NCBI GenBank assembly: GCA_008802785.1
Contig: VUYT01000033.1
Coordinates: 124,001-188,000, forward strand
From: Symmetrospora coprosmae
Lineage: Eukaryota > Basidiomycota > Cystobasidiomycetes > Symmetrosporaceae
DNA length: 64,000 bases
Reading direction: 5' to 3'
A model generated the notes under the pieces. That model saw nothing but the letters and a program-made list of their open reading frames with translations, made no database searches and was not told the origin of the DNA. The first letter of the stretch is position 1, and each line of letters opens with the position of its first letter. Below are positions 1-11,797 of the stretch, piece by piece. Made by a program: the position numbers and the translations under genes.

Positions 1-109
1 GCATCGACGTAGGCTATCTCGCCACTCGATCTTCATATCTGCGTTGCCGCCTGCGGCTTTTCGTAACCGCTAGACTGCTCGCGGGGGGACAATACGTGCT
101 GTATCGAGG

Positions 110-2572
110 TTACGCAGCATCGCCAGACGCTCCAGTTGTTGCGCCCGTGTCCTCCGCGGTCGCCCGCTGCTGCCCCTGCCCGCTCCCCTTGCGCTTCCCG
201 AGACCCGTTTCGAGCAGCGCGACGTACTCCTTCCATCCGTTGGTAATCTCCCCCTGCCTGCTTACGAGTCCGCGTGCGTACGCCTCGAGCGCTGTGCGAA
301 AGTCGGCCACTTTCTCGCCCTCGAACCGCGCCCACTCGCTCGTCTTGAGGCGGCGCGAGACGTCCTCAAAGTCCTTCTTGAGCGCGAGGGCGCGGCGCTC
401 TGCCTCGTTGATCTCGAACAGCCCCGCTGTGACGAGCTCCGGGTGGGTGCGCCCGCTCTTGGCTTTGATTTTCTCGTGGCTTGCCCGCAGGGAGCGCAGG
501 TGCTGCTCTGCGCGCGTGTAGGCCACATAGATGCGGATCCGCCCCTGCAGCGCCGCGCGGACGCTGGCAATGAGGCGTGCGTACCGCTCCGCGACGGCGA
601 GGAGGTGCTGCTCCTCGTCGCGCGCCTGCTGCTCGCCCAGCTCGGCACGGCGCTGCTCCTGCTCCGCGAGCGCGCGCACGGCCGCACGCACATTGTCGCT
701 CAGCTCGCACGTGGCCAGCGCAGTGTAGGCCCCTGCCAGCTCGAGCGCGGACGCGCACACGGCGAGTCGCTGCTTGCTGCACGCGCCCAGCGCGCCAGTG
801 AGCGACTTGAGGCCAACCTCGAGCGCGTCGAGCGTCGCGCGGCGCTGGTCGAACCACTCGTCAAACTCAGAGAAGCGCGGGCCAGTCAGATTCGAGAGGA
901 AGGAGGGCTTGAGCGAGTCCAAGGCAGAGGCTGCCGCTGACGCTGTCGACGAGGAAGCCGATGGCAGGCCGATGGCGGACGACGAGAGCGCGGCGGACGA
1001 GCTGGAGCCCGAGGCGTGCTGCCGATGTTTGATATCGGTGTGGAACGTGTCGGACTCGAGGAACGTGCGCAGGTCCGGGTCCGTGTACAGTAGCGGGTGG
1101 TTCAGGATCTGCTGCAGACACGTCTGCAGCGCTTGCCGCCGCGTCTCTACAAAGTTCTGCGAGAAACGGCCTGTGGGTCATGCGCGGTCGTTGCCGGCGG
1201 GCGGGATCAGACGAGGAGCGTGCATCGAGACAAGGTGAACAGCTAAACGTACCCACAACGGCCTTGTCTGGCGGAGGCGGGACAATCACGCCCGGGTTGT
1301 TGTCAAGCAAGCGCTCATTCAGCCAGAGGAAGTCCCTGAACCGCCTCAGGACGCTAAAGTCCTGCTTGCGGAATTGTATCGAGCTCGTCCTCGTCCGGAT
1401 AGTGTACACGGTGTGCGATGAGAGGTTCATGGCATCGATGGCTGACCCTACTTTCGTCGGATCCGAGACGGTGACGAGGAAGGTTGGGCGGCCGGAGGGG
1501 TCGTCCGAGAGGGCGGGGAGGGACTGGGATGGTATCGCGTGAATGATGGGCTGTGACGCGCGCAAGATCATGTTGTAGTCAGCCAGATCCGACGTCTGCC
1601 CGACACGGGCAACCTGCCAAACTAGCCGACACGCACCTGCTCGCGCAACGATTGCTGCTGTTGTTGCTGCTGGCTTTGTATGCTCGCTGCATCATTGTGA
1701 ATGCTGTCGAGCCCGACGGTGCGTATGCTCGCAGCGTCTTCCGCCGCCGCATCGCGCTCCACACGCTTGTCGCTATCCTCTCTCCGATCTGACGCCTCGG
1801 ATCCTCTCTGCGCCTCGTCCTCTTCGCCGCCGCCCTGCACGCTGGACGAGGTCCTCGCAGGCTGCAAGACATCCTCATCCGTATCTGCAAAGCCCCTCGC
1901 GACTTCGTCGTCCGTGATGGCTGCCCGGCTGAATCCGTCTTGCCTCGAAGAGGAGCCGTGCGGATCGGCATACGGGTTGAAGCTGGGGTCAAGCGCATGG
2001 TCGTCGTAGAAGGACGTCCCGCTTCCCGCATGCACCTGAGATGGCTGATCGGCGGGGAGGGGAATGGCAAGCGCCGTCCCTGTCGCGGTTGCGGCAGACC
2101 TGGCCATGGGATCCACGTCCACGTCCGTGACCATCTCGCCCTCATCGGTGCTGCTGCCCGAATTGGACACGTACGGGCTGACGAGGACGCGGTCTTCGCC
2201 GTCATTGTGCTCGATGCTTTTATCGTTATCGTTCTCGTCGTCCTTGCTGCTGCTGCTGCTGCTGCTGCCGCCCCGTGCCCGTCCCCATTCCCCACCTGCA
2301 GCTGACGAAGGCGACGCCTGCGGTGACGCGAATGCGAATGCTGCGGACGTGGACGTGGACGTGGATGGGCCAATACCAGTGCCAGTCGCATCTCCGTCCA
2401 TTGCTCCACCCATCAGCCCGCCGTAGTGGACGGCCCCGCTGCTCTGCAGGTCGGCGAACGGGTTCTCGGAGGATAGATAGCCATCGCCGACGTCGTTGCC
2501 ATTGCCATTGCTGCCGTTCCCCGTTCCGCTGCTCTCGCTGCGTCTGAACAGGTCATCAAAGTCGTTGGACAT
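110..2572 (-). CDS. VPS5: VPS5/SNX1-type sorting nexin (PX-BAR, retromer)
   Basis: Membrane-binding sorting nexin of the retromer complex, which recycles cargo from endosomes to the Golgi. Three exons: 1637-2572, 1253-1595 and 110-1170, with introns of 41 and 82 nt and consistent phases; 779 residues. The start (MSNDFDDLF) opens a Ser/Gly/Asp-rich disordered N-terminus of about 310 residues. A PX domain follows at about 340-450, with the RRFRDFLWL core and the VVGRFSQNFVETRRQ helix rebuilt across the second splice. The last 270 residues are a helical BAR region rich in Glu, Arg and Ala. The domain order and the motif FLESDTFH just after the PX domain match Vps5/Snx1 rather than Snx4 or Mvp1. 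ALG2 lies upstream on the same strand. Confidence 0.93.
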
Positions 2573-2703
2573 GCTCGCAGCCTTTGCTCGAGGTGGTGGA
2601 AGAGTGAGCGAGAGGGAGAGCCAGCTAGAGGTAGGTAGGTATCTATCCACACGGGCACATACGGATGGATAGGCAGACTGACAGGCAAACCATGGCTGAC
2701 TTG

Positions 2704-4396
2704 CTACACACCCCGGTAGTACAGCATGCCAGCTATCGACAGCGCGCACAGGAACGTCATCAAGCTCGCAAGGACAGCCTTGAGCGTCCCGACCTCTGTC
2801 CAGATGTCGCCCACCCGGCTCGTCTCGACGTCCTCGAGCACGCTCCTCGCCGCCCGCTCAAACTCCCTTGCGAGTACTTTGACCTCAAAGTGGTCATTCA
2901 CGCGCTTCCTCCCCGCAGAAGCCATCTGCTCGCGCTGGCCTTCGTCGAGGTTGACGAGGCTGACCATCGCCTCTGCCCACTCTGCCTTCTTTGCTGGACG
3001 GAGAAAGCCCGTCTCCCCATCCTTGACCGTCTCGAGCGGGCCGCCGTTGTTCACGGCCAGGACGGGAAGACCGCACGCCATGGCCTCGAGCGGCACAATG
3101 CCGAGGTGCTCAAAGCTCGGTGTGTACAGCAGCGCGCGCGTGTTGTGCGCCTTGAGCAGGGCGAGCTTCTGGTGCTCGGACAGGTTCGTCAGGAACAGGA
3201 CCTGCGCCGACAGGTCTGTCGTACTGTGCGTGAGCTTGTGGTCGTCTACCAGGCGCTGAAGCGCGCGCAGCGTGTAGATGCAGCTGTCCACCCGCGAATC
3301 GTACCCTCCGGCGATGACGAGTCGGAGATCTTGCGGCACCTTGCCGCTCTTGAGCGCCAGTGCGAAAGCATCGATGGCAAGGCCGACGTTCTTCTTCTCC
3401 TCGAAGCGATTAAGGGAGAGGAGCGTGGGCCGGGTGCTGACGACGCGTAAAGAGAGGACAAAGAGCGCGTCAGAGGTGAATTGCCAGGCCTCCCATGTCC
3501 ACTACGAAGCGCGTCCTCAAACGCACCCAACCAATTCGTCCGCCGGTGCTTCCCCTGCATAGTCACCCGCGCGTATGCCCGGGTACACGATCTGCAGCTG
3601 GTTCCGGACCTCTGGGAAGATTGCATTGAACGTGCTTGCGGTGAAGCGCGAGTTGACGAGGATGCGGTCCGCCTGCCCCGTGGTGGCCTCCTCGAGTGCG
3701 TCGACGGGGGCGCGGTACATTGCGCGGAGGAGGCTCTTGCGCTCCGTGCCCGGCTGCCCGGACGCGTACCCGCTGCGCCCGGGCGAGAGGAGGAGGTCCG
3801 GGAAGTGGCAGTAGAAGATGACGCGCGTGCGCCCGAACCAGCGCAGGATGGGGATGCACGCGCTCAGCTGGTCCACAATGTACAGGTCGGGCGGGATGAA
3901 GCTCGACGAAAAGTACGTCTGCCACAGCAGGCCGAGCGCGAGGTGCACCTGGCGCAGGATGGCAAAGAGGATGTGGAACCTGTGCCGGAATGAAATGGGA
4001 AGCGAGTCGCCGAGCACAGTCACGCCGAGGGTGCCTGGAAGGGGGGTACCCAGACGCGAGCAGGCGTCAGTCGGTCCCGATAACCTCGCTCACCAAAGTC
4101 GCCACGGAGGACAGAGAGAGGAACGCGCGCACCATTGCGCGTTTCTTTGAAGCACCGCTCCTTCTCCCAGTGGCTCGTGTAGATGTGGACGTGGTGCCCC
4201 AGCTCCTGAAGCCCGCACGCCGCGTCGACGACCAGTCTCTCTGCTCCGCCTGCGAGGAGCGTCAGTGGATGGGCGCACGGCCGGCTCGACGTCAGCCTGA
4301 CAGGATGCATATGCCAATTGGAGGTCGCTTCAACGGACCTATGCCCAGGTCCGGATGTATGAAGCCGATTCTGAGCGGTCGAACTGTGACGCTCAT
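2704..4396 (-). CDS. ALG2: Alpha-1,3/1,6-mannosyltransferase Alg2
   Basis: GT4-family enzyme that adds the second and third mannoses to the dolichol-linked N-glycan precursor on the cytosolic face of the ER. Four exons: 4339-4396, 4133-4249, 3527-4034 and 2704-3436; 471 residues, normal for the family. Exon 1 supplies [20 protein letters not shown]. Splicing then gives the donor-site motif [10 protein letters not shown] and VTVLGDSLP. The GT4 E-x7-E motif is in [19 protein letters not shown] hydrophobic tail (about 453-470) fits the known C-terminal membrane hairpin of Alg2. All three introns keep phase. About 380 bp upstream (4397-4775) hold nothing else I can support. Confidence 0.96.
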
Positions 4397-4775
4397 CTCT
4401 CGAAACGGTGTGCCGACACTGTCCGGAGAGGCAATACGCTTGAGACCTCTTTCCGTGCAGTGATTCTTGCACAGAAGCGTGTCCGTGCAGCGGTTGGCAG
4501 CAGCAGAGAGGGCGGAAAGCCTCGTCGTCGTCGGCGAGAACCCTCCGCAGTCGCAGTCGCAGGCTCGGAAAAGGGCCGGAGGATGGAGAGCATCCCTTCC
4601 AGCTCATCACCGGCCAATGCAACGCGCGCTCAACAGGTCGCGCACCGGACGTCTGCCCTCTCTCATTGCTCTTCGTCCCGCCGCGCGTGGACCGAACGGG
4701 ACCCGAGGCCAGCTGCAGCCTGTCTAGATCAGATCTACCACGGTACAAGCATGCGCAGGCGTGCGGGCATGTAGG

Positions 4776-6008
4776 CTACTGCATCTTCTCAATTGGCTTG
4801 CTGTTCGCTTCCCCCTTGAGCCTCCGTTCCATCCTGTCGCTCAGGGCCGTCTTGCCGCTCAAGAGTGCGACGACGCCTATACCGCCCACGAGCGGCATGA
4901 AGCGCCAGACGGTGGTTGCGCCGACCCAGTACGCGGCGATGCACGCTTCGAGGAGGGCCAGAGAGGCAATGAAGGGAAATGCGATGGCGGGGAGCGAGAC
5001 GCTCAGCGCCGGGAGGATCTGCGAGGTCTGCGAGCGCGTACGTATGCGGTTACCGAGCCGAGGTTCGGGCATGTCAGCATTTGTCGCTTGCCTGCTTGCG
5101 AGGGCGATGCAAGAGGACGGCGAGGCAACCCTTACAAGCGCTGCGAGCAGCAACCACGGCGAGAGGACGAGGGCAAGCCCGAGAGCGGCTATTGCGGGGC
5201 CGATCTGCCTGCGCGGAGGCTGGAAGGTCCAGTGGAGCTCCGGGCGGGGCGAGTACCTGTCCATCTCCCACTCCCTGGGGTACTTGCGCGCCTTGCCCAG
5301 CTCCCTGTTCCAGCTCGCCTCGTCGGCAAAGTAGACGGTGCCGAGCTCGCGGAGCTCCGGGGTGCCATCGCTGCTGACCGTGTAGACCTGTGCCCGGACG
5401 CGGCCGTCGCCCTTCTGCGCGAGCGCGAGCACGTCCTCGTGTGCAGAGAGCGAAGAGGAGGAGGAAGCGAGGTCCCACTCCCAGCGGTACTTGCCGCCCT
5501 TCTTTGGCTGCAGCGGCACGCTCACGCTGCCTGCCTGGGCGTTGGCGCGCCGGAAGAGGTTCCCCTGCGCCGCGCTCGGATCGACGGGCGCGGCGATGGC
5601 GGCGCTCAGCGAGGACGGGCTGAGCGTGCGCAAGATAAGCGACGCGTAGGAGAGCCCGTCGCGGCCTGATCCCGACGTCGTATCGACCGCAAAGGAGAGC
5701 TTGAGCGTCGAGGTGGATGGCAGAGTGAGCACCTTGGATGCGCCTGTCGACGGATCCGTCTCGGAGGAGAAGCTGCGACCATGAACCCTCTTTCAGCATG
5801 GTGTGGCACGAGGTAGTATGCATATCCAGACGCACCTGACGGTCTGCTCTGCTATCCCAGCTGAAGAGATGGCCTGCAGCTTGCCATCCTTGATCCTGGC
5901 TGCTGCTTCGACACCGAGCAGGGCGAGCGTGAGCAGCGCGCGCAATGGCGACGGCGACGACGACGGCGACGACGATGACGACGACGATGGTGATCCTGTG
6001 CTCCTCAT
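4776..6008 (-). CDS. SWP1: Oligosaccharyltransferase subunit Swp1/ribophorin II
   Basis: Subunit of the ER oligosaccharyltransferase that transfers the glycan assembled by Alg2 and related enzymes onto nascent proteins. Exons: 5836-6008, 5136-5772 and 5019-5135 is the second intron, with the last exon at 4776-5018; 350 residues. The N-terminus is a Ser-rich stretch followed by a hydrophobic signal segment (RALLTLALLGVEAAA). A lumenal beta-rich domain runs to about 190. The family motif with Trp-Thr-Phe before the first membrane helix (ELHWTFQPPRRQIGPAI) is followed by three predicted membrane helices at the C-terminus. The second intron is 117 nt, a multiple of three with no stop, and the acceptor 9 nt upstream is also usable. 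The gene shares a 216-bp divergent promoter region with BUD13. Confidence 0.88.
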
Positions 6009-6224
6009 TGCTCGCTTCCTGCAGCCCAGTCTCTGGCTTTGTTGTATCGCGGAAGGTGAGAGGCAGACCCTCCGCGTCGCTGTACGGCGGTCTCCCCCCT
6101 CTCTCTCTCACGACAACCAGGGATATTATACGCACGATATTAGCTGACGAGATGATAGGATAGGACAGGGCAACAGCTTGCGCGGGCAGGATCCGGATCC
6201 CGCACAGTACCAGCTTCCACCACC
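6009..6224. promoter_or_regulatory. Divergent intergenic region SWP1/BUD13
   Basis: Only 216 bp separate the two start codons, so the promoters and leaders of both genes must lie here or overlap. I see pyrimidine-rich tracts (about 6098-6112) and an AT-rich patch (about 6120-6160), but no clear TATA box. This is inferred from gene layout only. Confidence 0.5.
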
Positions 6225-7581
6225 ATGAACTCGCTCGACCCGTCGCTGGCAAAGTACCTGTCGTCGAGCAAGCAGGAGATCTACAACGCCTACCACGGTA
6301 CAGGCACCTCTACCCTGTCATCCGACTATGCGCAAGATGAGCCGGCTCGCAAGATGAAAAAGAAGAAGAAGCGCAAGCTCGCCCCTGACGCAGAGAGCTC
6401 GGCGGGCATTGGCCCGGGCACGGGCACGGGCATGATCATCGAGGACGAGGACGGCGGATACAACCCCTGGACGGCCGTCAATCGGCGAGCTGGGGGAGAC
6501 GACGAGGACGACGATGAGAGCGGGTTTGCGCCTGGTGAGCTGGAGCTGTGGTTGCTCCGTTTGATGCGGCTCTGCACGATAGCATGGCGATGCCTACCTG
6601 CCCGCGCGTTAGCTGATACAGTTGACATCCGCGCGTGGCATTATCCCAGTCGTGCAGCATCGCGCGAGCGCAGCCTTCAAGCCCGTCTCGCAGCCAGCAG
6701 CGCCGCCGCAACAGGCGCAAGAAGAAGAAGCCATCCCCGCCGACGAGGCGCCCTTGGTCATTGGCGGGGTCGTCGACGAGGCGCCTACTGCCTCGTCCTC
6801 CACCGGTTCGTCGGCGTTCGCACCCAAGCGGCTGCAGGGCGGCTTGCAGACGGCCGCGCAGCTGCGCGAGGAGAGCCAGCGGCGGCGCGCTGCGATGGAG
6901 GCGGAGAAGGAGGCGACAAGAGCCAAGGCGGCTGCTGCTCGCCAGGCGCAGGGCAGCGACGGCGACGGCAACGGCAACGGCGCAGAGGAGACGGTGTACC
7001 GCGACAAGTCCGGGCGGCGGATAGACGCCAAAGCTGAAAAAGCCGAGCAGAAGCGGCGGAAGCGCCAGGAGCTGGAAAAGGAGATTGCCAAGATGGAGTG
7101 GGGCAAAGGGCTCGTGCAGCGCGAGGAGAAGGAGCGGCGGCAGCGCGAGCTCGAGGAGATGGCCGCGAAACCCATGGCGCGGTACGCAGACGACGCCGAC
7201 ATGAACGACGAGATGAAAGACGTGCAGAGGTGGAACGATCCGGCGGCGCGCTTCCTGACCGAGACCAGCAAGGACAAGAACAAGGGCAAGAGCAGGGCGC
7301 CGGCGAGACCGAGGTACATGGGTCCTGCGCCACCGCCAAATCGGTTCGGCATTCTTCCAGGGTATCGGTGGGTGCCATTCTGCATGGTGTAAGGCGAGAC
7401 GACGAGCCTGACATTTTGCTGACTTGCTTCTGGGTGCGTTCGCTGTGCGTGCTTCGCGCTCATCCGCAGGTGGGACGGGGTGGACCGCTCGAACGGGTTC
7501 GAGAAGGAATACTTCCAGGCCGGCAACAAGCGGAAAGTGCAGGAGGCTGCGAGCAGGGTGTATTCGACGGAGGACATGTAG
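6225..7581 (+). CDS. BUD13: Pre-mRNA-splicing factor Bud13/Cwc26
   Basis: Component of the RES (retention and splicing) complex in the activated spliceosome. Exons 6225-6534, 6650-7367 and 7470-7581; 379 residues. The N-terminus [20 protein letters not shown] and a Lys-rich patch are typical. The conserved C-terminal half contains [12 protein letters not shown], the Lys/Glu helix with [30 protein letters not shown] (rebuilt across the last intron) and an Asn-Lys-Arg ending. The start is the first in-frame ATG and the phases close at the TAG. Introns are 115 and 102 nt. The first acceptor (CCCAG at 6649) was chosen because it alone restores the frame. Confidence 0.95.
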
Positions 7582-8068
7582 GTGGTATCCCTACTGTGCA
7601 TGGCCGGCCCTTCGAACGTCGCACACGACTTGGAACCGGGGTGGCATGCGATGGCATTCTCTACCAAGCTGTAGTATAGGTCAATGTGTTACTCGCTGCA
7701 TGCGACATCCTGTTCTGTGTTGCGGTCTATGTGTTATTGCGTGCTGTAGTTCGGCATCTGCGATCCACCCTCTCATCTACTGTATGTAGCTCGCCCCTCG
7801 CCCCGAGGCGGGAGGCGGCCAGACCGCCAACACGGACAACCACGCAGCAGCTTCCTCTCCCTCCTGCCAACAGCAGCAACGGGGGGGATATATATCGACC
7901 ACGGTATTTGCGCACACACGAGAGTATGCAGATGGTGCAGGAGTAGGGGATAGCGACAGGGAGAGACACCGGTCAAGGGAGATCCGACCCATCCATCCTC
8001 GTGCAGGACGGGGAAAGGAAAGGACAGATAGAGAAACAGACACACACAGACACGGACGCACACCCACC
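7582..8068 (+). promoter_or_regulatory. Upstream region and leader of TUP1
   Basis: 487 bp between the BUD13 stop and the TUP1 start. The last about 100 bp are rich in CA/GA repeats (cacacagacac) and look like a 5' leader. An AT-rich patch with ggatatatatcg at about 7887 could be a TATA-like element 180 bp upstream of the ATG. I see no coding sequence. Confidence 0.4.
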
Positions 8069-11000
8069 ATGCTCAGCGCGAACCCACATCACACACACGC
8101 ACACCCTACGCACAGCCAGCACCACCACCACCCGCAGCAGCAGCAGCAGCAGCACAACGGCATGACGGGGCACGGGGCTGGGACTGGGGCTGGGACTGGG
8201 ACTGGAGGCCTGCATCCTCACGCTGCAGGACCGCCGGGGGCTTCATCGACAGCAGCGACAGGGGCAGGCGCAGGAGCAGGAGCAGCATCCACAACGCATG
8301 CATCGCACCCCATCAGCGCAGGGAGCGCACGCCTCGGCGACCTCCTCGAGTTTGTAAAGCAGGAGTTTGACGGCATATCGGGCACGGCAGAGGCCATGCG
8401 CAGGGAGAACATGGACTATGCGGGACATGGTGAGCTGTCACACGGCATGAGCACAAGGGCAAGACGGTAGATACGGGTCTGAACTGGACTGACTGATACT
8501 CCCTCTCGCCTCTATGGCATGTGCCCTTCCTCCCCGCAGCCGACCAGCACCTGCACGAGGTCGGCCTGCTGCGCCAGGAGCTCGCCGCTCTGGAACGGGA
8601 GCACTCGCGGGCAAAGCTGGCGTGCGTCTCTCTCGAGAACACCGTGCGCATCTGAAAGAGTGATTGTGACTGACATCTCTGCGTCGTGGGCGTCCCACAC
8701 GCAGCTACGAAGACAAGATTGCCGACCTGAGGCGCCAGGTAGAGAGCCTGCGCGCAGCGAACGGGACGGGGCCGCCCATCCCATCCGTCATGCCAGCGAC
8801 GACCAACCACTTTGGCTCGCTCATGGGCCACCCGCACGGCATGTTCAACCAGGCCAACCCCAATGCGAACGCGAACGCGAATGCCTCCCTCAAGGAGCGC
8901 GAGGCTCAGCAGCAGGCGAATGGCGCCGGGCACCCGCCTGGCAGCGCGGGCGGCCTCTCGAGCGTCGGAGGCGGAGGCCAAAACGGGGCAGGAGCAGCAG
9001 CGACTGGAGCAGGAGCGGGGCAGGGAGCCGCGGGGATGCAGCAGGCCATGCCGTCCATGGGCATGCAGGTCGACGAGCGGGACCGTCAGATGGGCTACGA
9101 GCGCGAGCGCGAACGCGAACGCGATAGGGAGAGGGAGCGGGAGAGGGAGCGCGACAGGGAGCGAGACTCACGAGCTGCTATCGGCGCGAGCGAGAGGGAG
9201 AGAGAAAGAGACAGGGATGGGGCGGGCCCACTGCTCGGCAAGCGCGGCCGGCCTGCGCAAGAGGACGTGCACATGCGGGACGCGTACGAAGGGCCTGGAC
9301 CTGGCGGCAACGGAGCCAGTGGACATGCAGGCCCGCCGCCCGCCGTCAAGAGCAGACTGGCTGGGCTGGGCGACGGCCCGTCTGCCAGAGACAATGGTGC
9401 GTCGATTCAGCTTTTCACCCTCTCTGCATCCCCTGCATCGTCATCGTGCTGGCAGCTTTCGCTGACCGCTGATCTCCCGGCTCCGCTGAAGCAGGCCTCG
9501 AGTCGCGCACAGCAGGCAGCGCGTCCTTCCCGCCTCGGCCCCCATCGCGCACCTATGCCTCCTCACCGCAGCACTCTCATCACCGCGACCAGCATCAGCA
9601 ACGCCCGGGCTCTTCTGCGGCTTCCCACTCGCACCAATCCTATCAGCACCACGACCGCGAGCGCGAGCGAGTCGAGCCATCTGTCCTCCAGCAGCCGCCG
9701 CAGGGCTCCGACTTCGGCAGCGGCAACAGTATCCGGCCGTCTGCGGGACGTGCGGCAGGGCCGTCGCACGGCTCGAATCCCGCAGGCACAGGCGCGGGTG
9801 CAGGCGCAGGCGCAGGCGATGACCACAAGATGGCGACAGATGGGCCGGCCGACCGTCTGCAAGCTCAAGGTCAGGCAGCGTCTGGCGCGGCACCGGCAGC
9901 AGAGCGATCTGGACCCTCACCGGCCCCGCCCGCAGCGCCTGTCCCGAACAATACGGGCGTGCAGGCGCCTGCGCAACGGCAGAAACAGCCAGACTGGGAC
10001 GTGGCTTACAACAAGAACGTCGAGCGGAAACTGGACGTGCAGCTTCTGCACACTTTTGTGCACGATAGGTGCGTCTCGTCTCGATTCTGCACACTGCTGT
10101 ACGGTGGGGTGTTGTATCTGACATCGCACATGTCTCTTCAACACGCAGTGTTGTGTGCTGCGTGCGCATGTCGCCAGACGGCAAGCTGCTCGCGACGGGC
10201 TGCAACCGCAACACGACGCTGTACGACACCAAGACGGGGGCGCGGATCCTGCAGCTTGTCGATCCGACGGTGGAGAAGCCGGACAACTACATCCGCAGCG
10301 TAGCCTTCTCGCCGGACGGGCGGTCGATCGCGACGGGCTCAGAAGACCACCACGTGCGCATCTGGGACCTGGCGTTTGGCAAGCTGCGGAGCCGGCTCGA
10401 GGGGCACAAGAGCGAGATCTACAGCCTCGCGTATACGCCGGACGGCGACAAGCTCATCTCTGGCAGCGGGGACAAGAGCGCCATGATCTGGGACGCCGAG
10501 AAAGGGACCGCCCTCCACCGGCTCACCATCGACGACGTCCCCGTTCCTGCGCCCGGCGCGCATGCACAGGGCCAGCCGCCCGACGCCGGCGTGACGAGCG
10601 TGGCCATCTCCCAAGATGGCAAACTCCTCGTAGCCGGCTCGCTCGACCACCACATCCGCATCTGGGACATTACAACGGGCAAGCTCCTCGAAAAGCTAAA
10701 AGGGCACAAGGATAGCGTCTACTCGGTCTGCTTCGTCCCCGGCGGAAGACAGATCCTCACTGGATCTCTCGACAAGAGCTTGAAAGTCTGGGACCTCAGC
10801 AACCTCCTCACGGCCACGGAGCGGGGCGAGAGCGTGGACCCGAGCGGACCGAGCAGGTGCCAGTGCATTCAGACGCTGCAAGGGCACAAGGTAAGTCATT
10901 ACGTCGCTTCAACGGAATGTTCGCGTGTTTGGTATTGACGCTACATCTGCAATCTCATCTTCCCAGGACTTTGTGCTGTCGGTCGCGGCAACCGCTGACG

Positions 11001-11797
11001 GACAGTACGTCATTTCCGGCTCAAAAGACCGCGCCGTCAACTTCTGGCAGGCCAAGACGGGGCAGACGCAATTTGTCCTGCACGGGCATAAGAACTCGGT
11101 CATCTCGATTGCCATGAGCGAGAGCGGCGGCCTGCTCGCTACGGGAAGCGGCGACTGGCAGGCACGCATCTTCAAGATCAACGGGCTCGGAGAGGCAATC
11201 GTCCCTCTTTCTCCTGCTCCTCCTATTGCCGCTGCTAGTGCTGGAGGGCCGAGTGTGAAGGACGAGAAGGCTGGCCGGATAGAGGCAGCGCCTGCCAGTG
11301 CAACGGCACAGTCATTGTCGCAACAAACACAATCGCAGAATCAGGCACAGTCGCCCTCGACCAGGCCATCCGCGCCCACGCTGTCATCAGCAAACAAGGC
11401 TGGAACGCCAGCGCCGATTTCATCGGGCAGCACATCAGCAGCGCCTAGGCAACCGAGTGCGGGAGCACCAGCATCGCAGACGGGCAAGGCCAGCTCGCCT
11501 CCCGTTCCTAGCGCAGTCAGCAAACCAGCTGCGTCTGGTACCGCGGAAGAAGGAGCGGTTGCAAGCCAGGCCGAGGTGGACGGCAGCAACGGTGAAAGCA
11601 AGCCCGCGGCCATTGCGCAGCCCGCAGCAGGCGAGAGCGAGAAAGCTGCACGCGGCGGGAGCGCAGACGGATCGCCGAAACCTGTTGCAGCCGACATGCC
11701 GGCGCCCATGGAGCAGGACAAGCCGGCGAGCAAGGAAGGGACACCGAATGGCCCCGCAGCGTCCGGCTCGGAGATACAGCAGAGGGTAAATCCGTAG
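8069..11797 (+). CDS. TUP1: Tup1-type global transcriptional co-repressor
   Basis: WD40 co-repressor that works with Ssn6 at chromatin. Six exons: 8069-8429, 8540-8621, 8705-9396, 9495-10068, 10149-10890 and 10967-11797; 1,093 residues, long for the family because of insertions. After a His/Gln/Gly-rich start comes the Tup1 N-terminal tetramerisation coiled coil (RLGDLLEFVKQEFDGI to ADLRRQVESLRA, about 90-170, spread over three exons). A disordered middle follows, with an Arg-Glu repeat. The hallmark DWDVAYNKNVERKLDVQLLH then precedes seven WD40 repeats, for example GHKSEIYSLAYTPDG and GSLDKSLKVWDL. The last about 200 residues are a Ser/Ala/Pro-rich tail not typical of Tup1. All phases are consistent. 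Confidence 0.95.
9098..9170 (+). repeat. Arg-Glu codon repeat inside TUP1
   Basis: Imperfect GAGCGC/GAACGC/GAGAGG hexamers encode alternating Arg-Glu/Asp residues, a charged single-helix or RE-type low-complexity segment between the coiled coil and the WD40 domain. Such hexamer tracts often vary in length between strains. Confidence 0.7.

Noticed and set aside
10149-10890. Separate WD40 gene
   Set aside because: The repeats join in phase to the upstream Tup1 coiled coil and the DWDVAYNKNVERKLDV linker, so this is one gene.
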